A stretch of DNA of 64,000 nt from Pseudonocardia endophytica. GTDB lineage: Bacteria; Actinomycetota; Actinomycetes; Mycobacteriales; Pseudonocardiaceae. The stretch is from the NCBI RefSeq assembly GCF_004339565.1, contig NZ_SMFZ01000001.1, forward strand, positions 682,001 through 746,000, given 5' to 3'. Of the stretch, positions 1-8,487 are shown one piece after another. A program made the position numbers and the translations under genes. Within the stretch, counting starts at the first letter, position 1, and every line of letters begins with the position of its first letter. The notes beneath the pieces were generated by a model. That model was not told the DNA's origin. It saw only the letters and a program-made list of their open reading frames with translations, and made no database searches.

Positions 1-663
1 CTGGAGCGCGTCGCCTACCGACCACTGCGACGCCGCAACGCCCCACGGCTGGCGTTCCTGATCACCGCGATCGGCGCCTCGTTCGCGCTCCAGTACCTGA
101 TCTTCGCCTGGCGCGGCCCGAACCCGGAGGCGGCGCTGATCATGTTCCGCCCGGAGCCGGTGTTCGACGTGTTCGGCGCGATCATCGACAGCCAGCAGAT
201 CGTGATCTTCGTGGCGGCGATCGTGATGTTCGTGATCGTCGACCAGTTCGTGAACCGGACCCGGCTCGGCCGCGGCCTGCGCGCCGTCGCCCAGGACCCG
301 GACACCGCGACGCTGATGGGCGTCAACCGTGAGCGGGTCATCGTGCTGACGTTCCTGATCGGCGGCATCCTCGCCGGCGCGGCCGCCCTGTTCTACGTCA
401 TGAAGGTGCCGGGCGGCGTGCAGTACAACGGCGGGTTCATCCTGGGCATCAAGGCGTTCGCCGCGGCCGTCCTCGGCGGCATCGGCAACATCCGGGGGGC
501 GCTGCTCGGGGGCCTGATGCTCGGTGTGATCGGCAACTACGGGCAGACGTTGCTCGGCAACGCGCAGTGGACCGACGTCGTCGCGTTCGTCGTGCTGGTC
601 GCGATCCTGATGATCAGGCCGACCGGCATCCTCGGCGAGTCGCTCGGAAAGGCACGGGTATGA
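1..663 (+). CDS. livH: Branched-chain amino acid ABC transporter permease LivH (5' truncated)
   Basis: Inner-membrane permease subunit of a branched-chain amino acid (or amide/urea-type) importer. The reading frame is open from the first base of the window, so the N-terminus lies outside; the visible 220 residues hold several hydrophobic segments and the conserved LivH tail, including the cytoplasmic loop DTATLMGVNRERVI and the segment GIKAFAAAVLGGIGNIRGA that contacts the ATPase subunit. It ends in an ATGA overlap with livM, which indicates translational coupling. The family assignment is firm; the substrate cannot be read from the sequence, and the periplasmic binding protein (LivK) that would decide it is not in view. 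Confidence 0.95.
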   Translation: MERVAYRPLRRRNAPRLAFLITAIGASFALQYLIFAWRGPNPEAALIMFRPEPVFDVFGAIIDSQQIVIFVAAIVMFVIVDQFVNRTRLGRGLRAVAQDPDTATLMGVNRERVIVLTFLIGGILAGAAALFYVMKVPGGVQYNGGFILGIKAFAAAVLGGIGNIRGALLGGLMLGVIGNYGQTLLGNAQWTDVVAFVVLVAILMIRPTGILGESLGKARV

Positions 664-1781
664 CGGGCATCCGCGGACTGCGGGACAGGTGGAACTCGCT
701 GCCCCGCGCGCAGCAGTGGCTGTGGCTGATCCCGCTGGTGGTGCTGATCTACGCGCTGCCGGTGCTGAACCCGCCGCTGATCACCACCGAGCCGGGGACG
801 AACTTCCCGATCGCGATGTTCGACGCGGCGCGGTTCGCGCTGCTGGCGATCGGCCTGAACGTCGTCGTCGGCCAGGCGGGCCTGCTGGACCTCGGCTACG
901 TCGGCTTCTTCGCCGTCGGCGCGTACTCAGCAGCGCTGCTGACCAGCCAGGACTCGGCGCTCACGCACATCCCGTACCTGTGGACGCTGCCGGTCGCGAT
1001 GGCCGTGACGATGCTGGCCGGGCTGCTGCTCGGCGGGCCGACGCTGCGGTTGCGCGGGGACTATCTGGCGATCGTCACGCTCGGGTTCGGTGAGATCATC
1101 CGGCTGCTGGCGACGATCGTCGGGCCGCTCAAGGGCCAGGTCGGGTTCCAGGGCGTCGGCCGCCCGCCGGGCACCGGCTCCGACGGGGAGCCGCTGTTCT
1201 CGAACGCGAACGGCACCACGTGGTACTGGCTGGTCGTCACGATCACGATCATCGTGCTGCTGGCGATGGGCAACCTGGAGCGCAGCCGCGTCGGCCGGGC
1301 CTGGATCGCGATCCGCGAGGACGAGGACGCCGCGCAGATCATGGGCGTGCCGACGGTCCGGTTCAAGCTGTGGGCGTTCGTCATCGGCGCCGCGATCGGC
1401 GGGCTGTCCGGCGCGCTGTTCGCCGGCCAGGTCGGCTTCGTCAACAACCAGAAGTTCGACGTGCCGACGTCCGTGCTGTTCCTCGCCGCCGTCATCCTCG
1501 GCGGGTCCGGCAACAAGGTCGGCGCGCTCGTCGGGGCGTTCCTGGTGTCCTACATCCCCAACCGGTTCGTCGAGCTGGCCGGGTACAAGTACCTGATCTT
1601 CGGCGTGGCGCTGATCGTGCTGATGGCGTTCCGCCCGCAGGGCCTGCTCGGTGCCCGCCAGCGTCTGCTGGCCTACGGACGACAGGCCTACCAACGGCTG
1701 ATCGGCAAGCCCGAGCAACTGGCGGCGGACAATCCGATGACCACGGAACCGTCCCAGACGGTCGAGGGAGGGACTCGATGA
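660..1781 (+). CDS. livM: Branched-chain amino acid ABC transporter permease LivM
   Basis: Second permease of the Liv importer, 373 residues, pairing with LivH. The start is the ATG inside the ATGA overlap with the livH stop. The core holds hydrophobic helices, the LivM signature [16 protein letters not shown] and the ATPase-contacting loop [18 protein letters not shown] followed by [19 protein letters not shown]. The C-terminal about 30 residues are hydrophilic. The gene overlaps livG by the same ATGA arrangement, so the four liv genes form one transcription unit. Known family function: transmembrane path for leucine, isoleucine, valine or related compounds. Nothing looks unusual. Confidence 0.95.
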   Translation: MTGIRGLRDRWNSLPRAQQWLWLIPLVVLIYALPVLNPPLITTEPGTNFPIAMFDAARFALLAIGLNVVVGQAGLLDLGYVGFFAVGAYSAALLTSQDSALTHIPYLWTLPVAMAVTMLAGLLLGGPTLRLRGDYLAIVTLGFGEIIRLLATIVGPLKGQVGFQGVGRPPGTGSDGEPLFSNANGTTWYWLVVTITIIVLLAMGNLERSRVGRAWIAIREDEDAAQIMGVPTVRFKLWAFVIGAAIGGLSGALFAGQVGFVNNQKFDVPTSVLFLAAVILGGSGNKVGALVGAFLVSYIPNRFVELAGYKYLIFGVALIVLMAFRPQGLLGARQRLLAYGRQAYQRLIGKPEQLAADNPMTTEPSQTVEGGTR

Positions 1782-2707
1782 GCGAGCCGCTCCAGGCGGG
1801 CGACCCGGACGCACCGGAGGGCAGCATCGTCGCCGAGCTCGCCCAGATGACCGACGCGGAGCGCGCCGAGCGCGAGTCCGAGGTCGCCGACGCCGTCGCG
1901 CCGGACCGGGAGATCGCCGTCGACGTCGGCGACACGCTCCTGCGGATGGAGAACGTGACCATGCGCTTCGGCGGCCTGGTCGCGCTCGACGACGTCTCGT
2001 TCGACATCCGCCGCGGCGAGATCCTCGGCCTGATTGGGCCGAACGGTGCGGGCAAGACGACGTGCTTCAACGCGCTCACCGGCGTGTACCGGCCGACGTC
2101 CGGCCGGGTGCTGCTCGAGGGCGCCTCGCTCGGACGTCGTCAACGATTCCAGATCACCCAGCTCGGCATCGCCAGGACGTTCCAGAACATCCGGCTGTTC
2201 GGCGAGATGACGGCGCTGGAGAACGTCGTCGTCGGTGCGGACGCGCGGCACAAGACGTCGGTGCTCGGTGCGCTGTTGCGGCTCCCCCGGCACGTGCGGG
2301 AGGAGAAGGAGGCCGTCGAGCGGGCGATGGCGCTGCTCGAGTTCGTCGGCATCGCCGACCGCGCCGCGGACAAGGCTCGCAACCTGCCCTACGGCTACCA
2401 GCGCCGCCTGGAGATCGCCAGGGCGCTGGCCACCGAGCCGAAGCTGCTGTGCCTCGACGAGCCGGCGGCGGGCTTCAACCCCGCGGAGAAGGACAACCTC
2501 ATGGGGTTGATCCGCAAGATCCGCGACGACGGCTACACCGTCCTGCTCATCGAGCACGACATGCGGCTGGTCATGGGCGTGACCGACCGGATCGTCGTTC
2601 TGGAGTTCGGCAAGAAGATCGCCGACGGCCTGCCAGCCGAGATCCGGGAGGATCCGGCGGTGGTCGCCGCCTACCTGGGGGTTCCCGACGATGACACCAC
2701 TGCTTGA
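1778..2707 (+). CDS. livG: Branched-chain amino acid ABC transporter ATP-binding protein LivG
   Basis: ATPase subunit of the Liv importer, 309 residues. Walker A is GPNGAGKTT, the LivG signature [10 protein letters not shown] follows, then the ABC signature region [16 protein letters not shown] and Walker [14 protein letters not shown]. The start is the ATG in the ATGA overlap with livM, preceded by GAGGGAGGG. About 55 acidic residues precede the ATPase domain, more than in LivG of Escherichia coli (255 residues), so an N-terminal extension is present. The 3' end overlaps livF by 17 bases. The LivG-specific insertion ([27 protein letters not shown]) distinguishes it from LivF. Confidence 0.95.
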   Translation: MSEPLQAGDPDAPEGSIVAELAQMTDAERAERESEVADAVAPDREIAVDVGDTLLRMENVTMRFGGLVALDDVSFDIRRGEILGLIGPNGAGKTTCFNALTGVYRPTSGRVLLEGASLGRRQRFQITQLGIARTFQNIRLFGEMTALENVVVGADARHKTSVLGALLRLPRHVREEKEAVERAMALLEFVGIADRAADKARNLPYGYQRRLEIARALATEPKLLCLDEPAAGFNPAEKDNLMGLIRKIRDDGYTVLLIEHDMRLVMGVTDRIVVLEFGKKIADGLPAEIREDPAVVAAYLGVPDDDTTA

Positions 2708-3410
2708 GCTGTCCGGCGTCAACGCGGCGTACGGGCGGATCCAGGCGCTCTCCGACGTCTCGCTGACCGTCGAGCAGGGCGAGATCGTCACGCTGATCGG
2801 CGCGAACGGCGCCGGGAAGACGACGACGATGCGGGTCGTCTCCGGCGTCCGCCCGCTGTCCGGCGGGTCGATCACGTTCGACGGCGACGACATCAGCACG
2901 CTGCGCGCCGACCTGCGCGTGGTGCGCGGGATCAGCCAGGCACCCGAGGGCCGCGGGATCTTCCCCGGCATGACGGTCCTGGAGAACCTCGACATGGGCG
3001 CCTACAGCCGCAGGGACCGCAAGAACCTGCCCGCCGAGATGGACGCGGTGTTCGAGCTGTTCCCGCGGCTGGCCGAACGCCGCACCCAGGTCGGCGGCAC
3101 GCTGTCCGGCGGCGAGCAGCAGATGCTGGCGATCGGGCGCGCGCTGATGGCCAAGCCCCGCCTGCTCCTGCTCGATGAGCCGTCGATGGGGCTCGCGCCG
3201 CAGTTCATCGCACAGATCTTCAAGATCATCTCGGAGATCAACCGGCAGCAGGGCGTCACGGTGTTGCTGGTCGAGCAGAACGCTCAGCAGGCCCTGTCCC
3301 GTGCGCACCGGGCGTACGTCATGGAGACCGGCCGGATCACCCGCGCCGGGACCGGCGCCGAGCTCCTCGCCGATCCGGCGATCAAGGACGCCTACCTCGG
3401 CGTGGCCTGA
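2691..3410 (+). CDS. livF: Branched-chain amino acid ABC transporter ATP-binding protein LivF
   Basis: Second ATPase of the Liv importer, 239 residues, the usual LivF length. Walker A GANGAGKTTTMR, ABC signature TLSGGEQQMLAIGRAL and Walker B LLLLDEPSMGLAP are intact, as is the LivF-type segment SQAPEGRGIFPGMTVLENL. It starts inside the end of livG and is the last gene of the operon: a GC-rich hairpin follows before the oppositely oriented response regulator gene. LivG and LivF form the heterodimeric motor of the importer (family knowledge). Confidence 0.95.
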   Translation: MTPLLELSGVNAAYGRIQALSDVSLTVEQGEIVTLIGANGAGKTTTMRVVSGVRPLSGGSITFDGDDISTLRADLRVVRGISQAPEGRGIFPGMTVLENLDMGAYSRRDRKNLPAEMDAVFELFPRLAERRTQVGGTLSGGEQQMLAIGRALMAKPRLLLLDEPSMGLAPQFIAQIFKIISEINRQQGVTVLLVEQNAQQALSRAHRAYVMETGRITRAGTGAELLADPAIKDAYLGVA

Positions 3411-3480
3411 GCCCGGCTGCCGGCGGCCGCGGTCGCCGGCGGCCGGGGTCGGCTCGGCCTTCCGGGTGACGCAGGCCGGT

Positions 3481-3511
3481 CCGGACGGCGCCGGTGTCCG
3501 ACGCCGTCCGG
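3481..3511. terminator. Bidirectional hairpin between livF and pdtaR
   Basis: A perfect 10-bp inverted repeat (CCGGACGGCG and CGCCGTCCGG) with an 11-base loop lies between two convergent genes. There is no T-tract on either side, as is common for actinobacterial terminators. It could end both transcripts. Confidence 0.5.
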
Positions 3512-3519
3512 CCGGACCG

Positions 3520-4161
3520 TCAGGCCTTGGCCGGGGCGAGACCGTCGATCACGGCGTCCGCGACGGCCTTCATCGTCGTGCGCCGGTCCATCGCGGTGCG
3601 CTGGATCCAGCGGAACGCCTCCGGCTCGGACATCTTCTGGTGCGTCATCAGCAGGCCCTTGGCCCGGTCGACCACCTTGCGGGTCTCGAAGCGCTCGTTC
3701 AGCGACGCGACCTCGTCCTCCAGCGCGCGCTTCTCGGCGAACCGGGACACGGCCAGCTCGATCGCCGGCACCAGCTCGTGCCGGGCGAACGGCTTGACCA
3801 GGTAGGCCATCGCGCCCGCGTCGCGGGCGCGCTCGATCAGGTCACGCTGGCTGAACGCGGTGAGCATCACGACCGGCGCGATCTTCTCGCCGACCACGGT
3901 CGCGGCCGCCTCGATGCCGTCCTTCTTGGGCATCTTCACGTCCATGATGACCAGGTCCGGCTTCAGCTCGCGGGCCTGCTCGATCGCCGCCTCGCCGTCG
4001 GCCGCCTCACCGGCGACGACGTAGCCCTCCTCGGAGAGCATCTCGGCGAGGTCCATGCGGATCAGCGCCTCGTCCTCGACGACCAGGACCCGCCACCCGG
4101 GGCGCGGACCGTCGCCGTCGACCTGCGGCGTGTCGGCAACTGCGGGAACGTCCTGGGACAA
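3520..4161 (-). CDS. pdtaR: ANTAR-domain response regulator PdtaR
   Basis: Two-component response regulator of 213 residues. The receiver domain (VLVVEDEALIRMDLAEML, phospho-acceptor Asp in DLVIMDVKMPKKDG, then TAFSQRDLIERARDAGAM and the conserved Lys in YLVKPF) is followed by a C-terminal ANTAR RNA-binding domain (ETRKVVDRAKGLLMTHQKM). It aligns along its whole length with Mycobacterium tuberculosis PdtaR (Rv1626), the partner of histidine kinase PdtaS; ANTAR proteins act by transcription antitermination on RNA hairpins. I place the start at a TTG codon because GAAGGAG stands 7 bases upstream and it gives a family-like length; an in-frame start farther upstream would add about 57 unrelated residues. 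No kinase gene is adjacent, which is typical for this orphan regulator. Confidence 0.93.
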   Translation of the reverse strand: MSQDVPAVADTPQVDGDGPRPGWRVLVVEDEALIRMDLAEMLSEEGYVVAGEAADGEAAIEQARELKPDLVIMDVKMPKKDGIEAAATVVGEKIAPVVMLTAFSQRDLIERARDAGAMAYLVKPFARHELVPAIELAVSRFAEKRALEDEVASLNERFETRKVVDRAKGLLMTHQKMSEPEAFRWIQRTAMDRRTTMKAVADAVIDGLAPAKA

Positions 4162-4213
4162 CTCGTCTCTCCTTCGAGGAACCGTGTGTGTACGGCGGGA
4201 TCTGACAGCATCC

Positions 4214-4268
4214 AGGTTACCGGTCCCGACCCGCGGTCGGCCCCCACTTCGGCACTTCGTGTGCCGAA
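4214..4268. promoter_or_regulatory. Divergent pdtaR/hydrolase promoter region with a 21-bp palindrome
   Basis: On the minus strand TAACCT (4219-4214) fits the actinobacterial -10 pattern TANNNT and would give pdtaR a leader of about 50 bases. Between it and the hydrolase start lies TTCGGCAC-N5-GTGCCGAA (4248-4268), a perfect 8-bp-arm inverted repeat that looks like a dimeric repressor site. The repeat is seen; the regulator is unknown. Confidence 0.4.
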
Positions 4269-4319
4269 ACACGTCGGTGTCCGGCGTGGTGGGTCCGTCC
4301 GGGCGGGTAGTCATGGACG

Positions 4320-5315
4320 GTGATGAGTGCATCCACCGGCGCCGCCGCCCGGACGAGGCGGAACGGCACCCGTCCGACGTCCGGCGTGGCCGCCGTTCCG
4401 GTGACCCGCCGCGACATCGTGCTGCACGGGAACGTCGTGAGCTTCCTGGAGGCCGGCGCGACGAGCGGCGGTCCGGTGGTCGTGCTGCTGCACGGGCTGG
4501 CCAGCAGCGCGCTCACCTGGGAGGCGGTGCTGCCGCTGCTCGGCAGGCACTGCCACGTGATCGCGCCGGACCTGCTCGGGCACGGCCGGTCGGCCAAGCC
4601 GGGCAGCGGGGACTACTCGCTCGGCGCCTACGCGGCCGAGGTCCGCGACCTGCTGCTCGTGCTCGGCCTGGACCGGGCGACGGTGATCGGCCACTCGTTC
4701 GGCGGTGGCGTCGCGATGCAGTACGCCCACCAGTTCCCCGAGCTCGTCGAGCGGGTCGGGCTCGTGTCCAGCGGCGGGCTCGGCTCGGACGTCACCCCCG
4801 CGCTGCGTGCCGCCACGCTGCCGGGCGCGAACACCGTCCTGCGGGCGGTCTCGGCGATCACCCCGGCGTGGCTCGGCCGTCTCGGCCACCGGTTGGCGCG
4901 GCTCCTGCCGGGCGCGGACGTCGACGGCGTGCTCAGCGCGTTCGACACGTTCGCCGACTCCGGCGCCCGCGGCGCCTTCGTCCACACCGTGCGCGGCTCG
5001 CTCGACGGTGCGGGGCAGCGGTTGGCCGGGACGGACCGGCTCTACCTGCTCGACCGGATCCCGGTACTGCTCGTCGGCGGCTCCCGCGACCCGGTCATCC
5101 CGGTCGAGCACACCCGCGCCGCACACGTCGCGCTCCCGGACAGCCGTCTGGAGATCTTCGACGGCGGCGGCCACTTCCCGCACATCGAACGCGCACGGCG
5201 CTTCGCCGACCTCGTCGAGGAGTTCGTGACCACGACGACGCCGGCCCGCGCCGACCTGGAGACGCTCCGCCGCCGGCTGCGGGAGGCCAGCCACGAGGTG
5301 CCCGCGGCGGACTGA
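4320..5315 (+). CDS. Alpha/beta-fold hydrolase
   Basis: Predicted cytoplasmic serine hydrolase of about 330 residues. The oxyanion-hole motif VVLLHGLASSALTW, the strand DLLGHGRSAKPG, the nucleophile elbow GHSFGGG (Ser), the acid in GGSRDPVIPVEH and the catalytic His in GGGHFPHIE are all present, so the triad is complete. It resembles Mycobacterium tuberculosis Rv2715 in length and motifs; the substrate of that protein is not known to me. The start is GTG, with an ATG directly after it (4323) as an alternative. It is divergent from pdtaR and its stop lies 4 bases from the end of the next, oppositely oriented, pseudogene. Confidence 0.85.
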   Translation: MMSASTGAAARTRRNGTRPTSGVAAVPVTRRDIVLHGNVVSFLEAGATSGGPVVVLLHGLASSALTWEAVLPLLGRHCHVIAPDLLGHGRSAKPGSGDYSLGAYAAEVRDLLLVLGLDRATVIGHSFGGGVAMQYAHQFPELVERVGLVSSGGLGSDVTPALRAATLPGANTVLRAVSAITPAWLGRLGHRLARLLPGADVDGVLSAFDTFADSGARGAFVHTVRGSLDGAGQRLAGTDRLYLLDRIPVLLVGGSRDPVIPVEHTRAAHVALPDSRLEIFDGGGHFPHIERARRFADLVEEFVTTTTPARADLETLRRRLREASHEVPAAD

Positions 5316-5319
5316 CCGC

Positions 5320-6079
5320 TCACGTCTTCGGTCCGACGACGCGGTCCATCAGTTCGACGGCGTCGCGCCGGGCCACGGAGATGGTGTCGGCCCTTGACCG
5401 ACGGTGAGCGATACCGAGCCGGTCCAGTGCCGCCGCACACAACCGGTGGATGTCCTCGGACCTGTTGGAGAACATCCACCGCGGATACTTGTAGGCCTTC
5501 TCGACGCCGTCCACGGTCGCCCGCGTTCGATTGACCGTGCGGCAGCCGTCCGAATGGAACAGGCCGCGCAAGAACGGACCGGGATGCTCGCGAACGATCT
5601 CGTCCTGCCACGGTTCCAGCTCGATCCGCCGCGTGTACTTCATTCCGGGTCCGTGTTGCGGAAACAGGCAGACCCAGTGTTTCGAGTGGCTCACGACGGC
5701 GACACATCCGGTTCGTTGGACGATGCTCACCGCGGACGACGTGAGCACGTCGCCGACGGCTTGCACGACGTCTGCGACGACTCCCGGCCCAGGCATCGGC
5801 GCAGAAGATCCACAGGCGGTGGGTCCGCATGGACCGGGTGATGTGCCCATCACCCAGATACATGCCCAGCAGATACGAATATCGCTCACGATTCAGCGGA
5901 GCGTTCGTGCACCGCGGACACGTCGACGAATCGCGACGATCCCGACCCGTACGGCGAGTGCCGCGACACCAATGACGAACCGTGCGTTGCGGGAGCCCCA
6001 TTCGCCGAGCGACGTCCTGCACGCACAAACCGGACTCGTACAGCCGCCGCGCTTCAGCGACCGTCTCGGGTGGATGCAC
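5320..6079 (-). pseudogene. HTH and LAGLIDADG-motif protein, frameshifted
   Basis: Read from a GTG at 6079, the protein begins with a resolvase-type helix-turn-helix (ETVAEARRLYESGL, VARRMGLPQRTVRHW), a CPRC zinc-ribbon remnant and a first LAGLIDADG motif (YLLGMYLGDGHI). At a run of three C (5788-5790 on the plus strand) the frame breaks. The next frame continues the same family (PGVVADVVQAVGDVL) and holds the second LAGLIDADG motif (FLRGLFHSDGCR) and a normal end at 5320. Removing one C restores a single protein of about 250 residues. Such HTH-LAGLIDADG proteins are common orphans in actinobacteria. It is a recent pseudogene or a sequencing error. It starts 37 bases downstream of a tRNA-Leu gene on the same strand. 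Confidence 0.8.
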
Positions 6080-6115
6080 GGGCGAACCGTCTCATCACCC
6101 ACCGACAATTATGAG

Positions 6116-6189
6116 TGCCCCCGGTGGGATTCGAACCCACACTGTATGCATTTTGAGTGCATCATCTCTGCCGATTGGATTACAGGGGC
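6116..6189 (-). tRNA. tRNA-Leu (anticodon CAA), short variable loop
   Basis: On the minus strand a complete cloverleaf of 74 bases is visible: acceptor strand GCCCCTG pairs with CGGGGGC (one G-U pair), the anticodon stem-loop ATGCA-CTCAAAA-TGCAT gives anticodon CAA, and the T arm is GTGGG-TTCGAAT-CCCAC. The discriminator base is A and CCA is not encoded. The variable region has only about five bases, although leucine tRNAs are normally class II with a long variable arm. The identity follows from the anticodon alone. Confidence 0.9.
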
Positions 6190-6244
6190 TTACCCTTTTC
6201 GGAGCATCTCCGATTCAGCCTCTGTATCGTAGCGGATCCCGGGC

Positions 6245-6403
6245 TCAGTGCCGCGGACCGCCCCCGCCGCGGAAGCGCTTCAGCATGTCCTGCGCCTTGG
6301 CGCGGTTCTTCGGGTCCGAGGCGTAGCGCTTCGCCTGGTCGGTCATCTTCCGGCCCTGCGGGCTGCGGAGGAACTGCTGGATCTTCTGGACGATGCCCGG
6401 CAT
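6245..6403 (-). CDS. Small basic protein of unknown function
   Basis: A 52-residue, Lys/Arg-rich protein (starts MPGIVQKIQQFLRSPQGRK, ends FRGGGGPRH). The ATG start has GGGAG upstream; longer in-frame starts would add low-complexity sequence. The pattern of an amphipathic helix, then a segment like SDPKNRAKAQDMLKRF, is typical of small conserved actinobacterial proteins, but I do not recognise a function. It stands alone between the tRNA gene and the phosphodiesterase operon, both on the same strand. No signal peptide or membrane segment is seen. Confidence 0.7.
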   Translation of the reverse strand: MPGIVQKIQQFLRSPQGRKMTDQAKRYASDPKNRAKAQDMLKRFRGGGGPRH

Positions 6404-6479
6404 GGCTGGTCTCCCGATGTGTCGCCGACCGCCGACACGATACGGACATTGAGGACGTACGGCTCGGTCGGGTGCACCG

Positions 6480-6504
6480 TGATCCGCGGTTCGCGCGCGG
6501 ATCA
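6480..6504 (-). terminator. Hairpin downstream of the phosphodiesterase operon
   Basis: Perfect 9-bp arms TGATCCGCG and CGCGGATCA with a 7-base loop lie about 100 bases beyond the stop codon at 6602, on the path of minus-strand transcription. A second short palindrome (GGACGC-GT-GCGTCC) is at 6508-6521. No gene is visible between 6404 and 6601. Confidence 0.45.
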
Positions 6505-6601
6505 GGCGGACGCGTGCGTCCGGGCACACGCGTTCTCCCGCCCCGTGCGCAGTCTCCGGATCAGCGCGCGTTCACCCCGGCCGGCCGTGCGGTCGGGCCG
6601 C

Positions 6602-7309
6602 TCACGCGGGCGTGCGGAACACCGTCAGCGGGGGGCTCCCGGGAGCCAGCCTGTGCAACGCCAGACCGGGCTCCGACGGGTCCCGCACCGGCCCCTCCCC
6701 CGGCTCCTCCGGCGACCGCAGCGTCGACGCCACACCGGGCGCCACCACGAGCGGATGGCCGGCGAACGTCGTGACGATCGGCATGTGCAGGTGCCCGCAC
6801 AGCACGAGCGTCGGTCCGGACCGCCTGCGCAGCACCGCCTCGAGCGACGCCGGGTCGCGCAGGGAGATCCGGTCCATCGTCGGGTGCCCGACCGGCATCG
6901 GCGGGTGGTGCAGCGCCACCACGACCGGGCCCGGCTCGTCGGCGATCCCGGCCACCAGCCGCAGCGCGCCGTCGGACAGTTCTCCGTGCCCCTGTCCGGG
7001 CACGAGGGTGTCCAGGAGCGCCACGGAGAGGCCGTCGGTACGAGACACCCGGTCGGTCGGTCCGAACGCGGCGGTCAGCGCGTCGCGGTCGTCGTGGTTC
7101 CCGGGCACGACGAGTGGCGCCAGCCCGTCGAGCACGTCGCGGGCCTCGTCGTACTCGGCCGGGAGGCCGTGGTCCGCGACGTCGCCGGTGACCACCACGA
7201 CGTCCGGAGCGGGGTTCAGCGCCCGGAGGTGGTCGCCGACCCGGACGGCCCGTGCGCGACGGGGCCCGGTGCCGTCCAGGTGCAGGTCGGAGACGTGCGC
7301 GACGATCAC
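6602..7309 (-). CDS. Metallophosphoesterase (CpdA-like phosphodiesterase)
   Basis: Calcineurin-like phosphoesterase of 235 residues with the full set of metal ligands: DLHLD near the N-terminus, VVVTGDVADHG, VVPGNHDDRDAL, the His in VALHHPPMPVG and GHLHMP near the C-terminus. This set matches 3',5'-cyclic nucleotide phosphodiesterases of the CpdA/Rv0805 type; the actual substrate is not proved. It starts with GTG in a GTGA overlap with the upstream methyltransferase gene, so it is probably the last gene of the permease-methyltransferase-phosphodiesterase operon. Confidence 0.85.
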   Translation of the reverse strand: MIVAHVSDLHLDGTGPRRARAVRVGDHLRALNPAPDVVVVTGDVADHGLPAEYDEARDVLDGLAPLVVPGNHDDRDALTAAFGPTDRVSRTDGLSVALLDTLVPGQGHGELSDGALRLVAGIADEPGPVVVALHHPPMPVGHPTMDRISLRDPASLEAVLRRRSGPTLVLCGHLHMPIVTTFAGHPLVVAPGVASTLRSPEEPGEGPVRDPSEPGLALHRLAPGSPPLTVFRTPA

Positions 7310-8487
7310 GTCCGCTCCAGCAGCGCGACGGCCTCCATGTGGTGGGTCATCGGGAACGCGTCGAACGCCCGCAGACCGCCGAGGCGGTAGCCGTGCTCGT
7401 CGAACAGTCCGAGGTCGCGGGCCAGCGAGGCCGGGTCACACGCCACGTGGACCACCCGCTCCGGCCCGCGCGCGGCCAGCGCCCGCACGGTCGCGCGCCC
7501 CAGCCCAGCCCGCGGCGGGTCCGTGACGACGACGTCCGGGTCCGGCGCCAGCGTCGCGATCTCCCGTTCGACCCGGGCCGCGCGGAACCGCACCTGCCCG
7601 AGGTCGGGGAGCGCCCGCCGTCCGTCGTCGACGGCGTCGCGCGACGACTCCACGACCATCACCGTCCCGGACGGCCCGACCTGCCCGGCCAGCACCGACG
7701 CGAGCACACCGACGCCGCCGTAGAGGTCCCACGCGACGCCGCCCTCCGGCGCACGGGCCCACGAGGCGACGACCCCGGCCAGCGTGTCCGCCAGCGCCGG
7801 GTGCACCTGCCAGAACACGCCCGGCGAGAGCTCCCACGCCCGTCCCGCGGCGTGCGCGACGACCGCGACGTCCACGCGCGCGACGCCGACGTCGTCGACC
7901 GTCACCTCGATCTCCGAACCCGGTCGGTGCGCCCGCCCGAGCACCGGCGGCAGCGTCCCGGCCGGGGCCAGCAGGCAGTCCGCGACCGGGCACACGTCGT
8001 GGCTGCGGTGGGCGCGCAGGCCCGCCGTCCCGGCCGCGTCGACGGCCAGCCGGACCCGGGTGCGCCAGCCGAGCGCGCCACCCGGCAGCTCCTCGACGAC
8101 GACGTCCCCGTCGACGCCCGCCACCCGGGAGAGCTGCTCGCGCAGGACGGCCGTCTTCAGCGCGCGCTGCGCCGCCGGATCGGCGTGCTGGAAGTCGCAG
8201 CCCCCGCAGCCACCGGGGCGCGCCCACTCGCACGGTGCGGTCACCCGGTCCGCGGAGGCCCGCAGCACGGCGACGGCGTCGGCCCGGCAGAACGCGCCAC
8301 CGCCGTCCTCGGTCACCACGGCGCGCACCCGCTCGCCGGGCAGCGCGTGCCTCACGAACACGACCCGCCCGTGCGGGTCCGGCTCCCCGTCGTCGCCGAC
8401 GCGCCCGACGCAGTGGCCGCCGTGCGCGACCGGACCGACCTCGAGCTCGAGCATCCGGTCGGTCCAGTCGGCCACCGGGACGGTCAC
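7306..8487 (-). CDS. TrmA/RlmD-family RNA (uracil-5-)-methyltransferase
   Basis: SAM-dependent RNA methyltransferase of 393 residues, the homologue of Rv2689c. An N-terminal TRAM-like beta domain is followed by the cysteines of a Fe-S cluster (PCEWARPGGCGGCDFQ, and CPVADC later), the SAM site DLYGGVGVL, VTDPPRAGLG, and VACDPASLARDL with the catalytic Cys of the 5-methyluridine class. The target (tRNA U54 or 23S rRNA) cannot be told. The start is the GTG in the GTGA overlap with the permease stop, with GGAGAAG upstream; the frame stays open far upstream but lacks family similarity there. It overlaps the phosphodiesterase gene by 4 bases. Confidence 0.92.
   Translation of the reverse strand: MTVPVADWTDRMLELEVGPVAHGGHCVGRVGDDGEPDPHGRVVFVRHALPGERVRAVVTEDGGGAFCRADAVAVLRASADRVTAPCEWARPGGCGGCDFQHADPAAQRALKTAVLREQLSRVAGVDGDVVVEELPGGALGWRTRVRLAVDAAGTAGLRAHRSHDVCPVADCLLAPAGTLPPVLGRAHRPGSEIEVTVDDVGVARVDVAVVAHAAGRAWELSPGVFWQVHPALADTLAGVVASWARAPEGGVAWDLYGGVGVLASVLAGQVGPSGTVMVVESSRDAVDDGRRALPDLGQVRFRAARVEREIATLAPDPDVVVTDPPRAGLGRATVRALAARGPERVVHVACDPASLARDLGLFDEHGYRLGGLRAFDAFPMTHHMEAVALLERT

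Noticed and set aside
4311..5294. A 327-codon frame opposite the alpha/beta hydrolase
   Set aside because: The hydrolase frame has a full catalytic triad; the opposite product is Arg/Val-rich low complexity.
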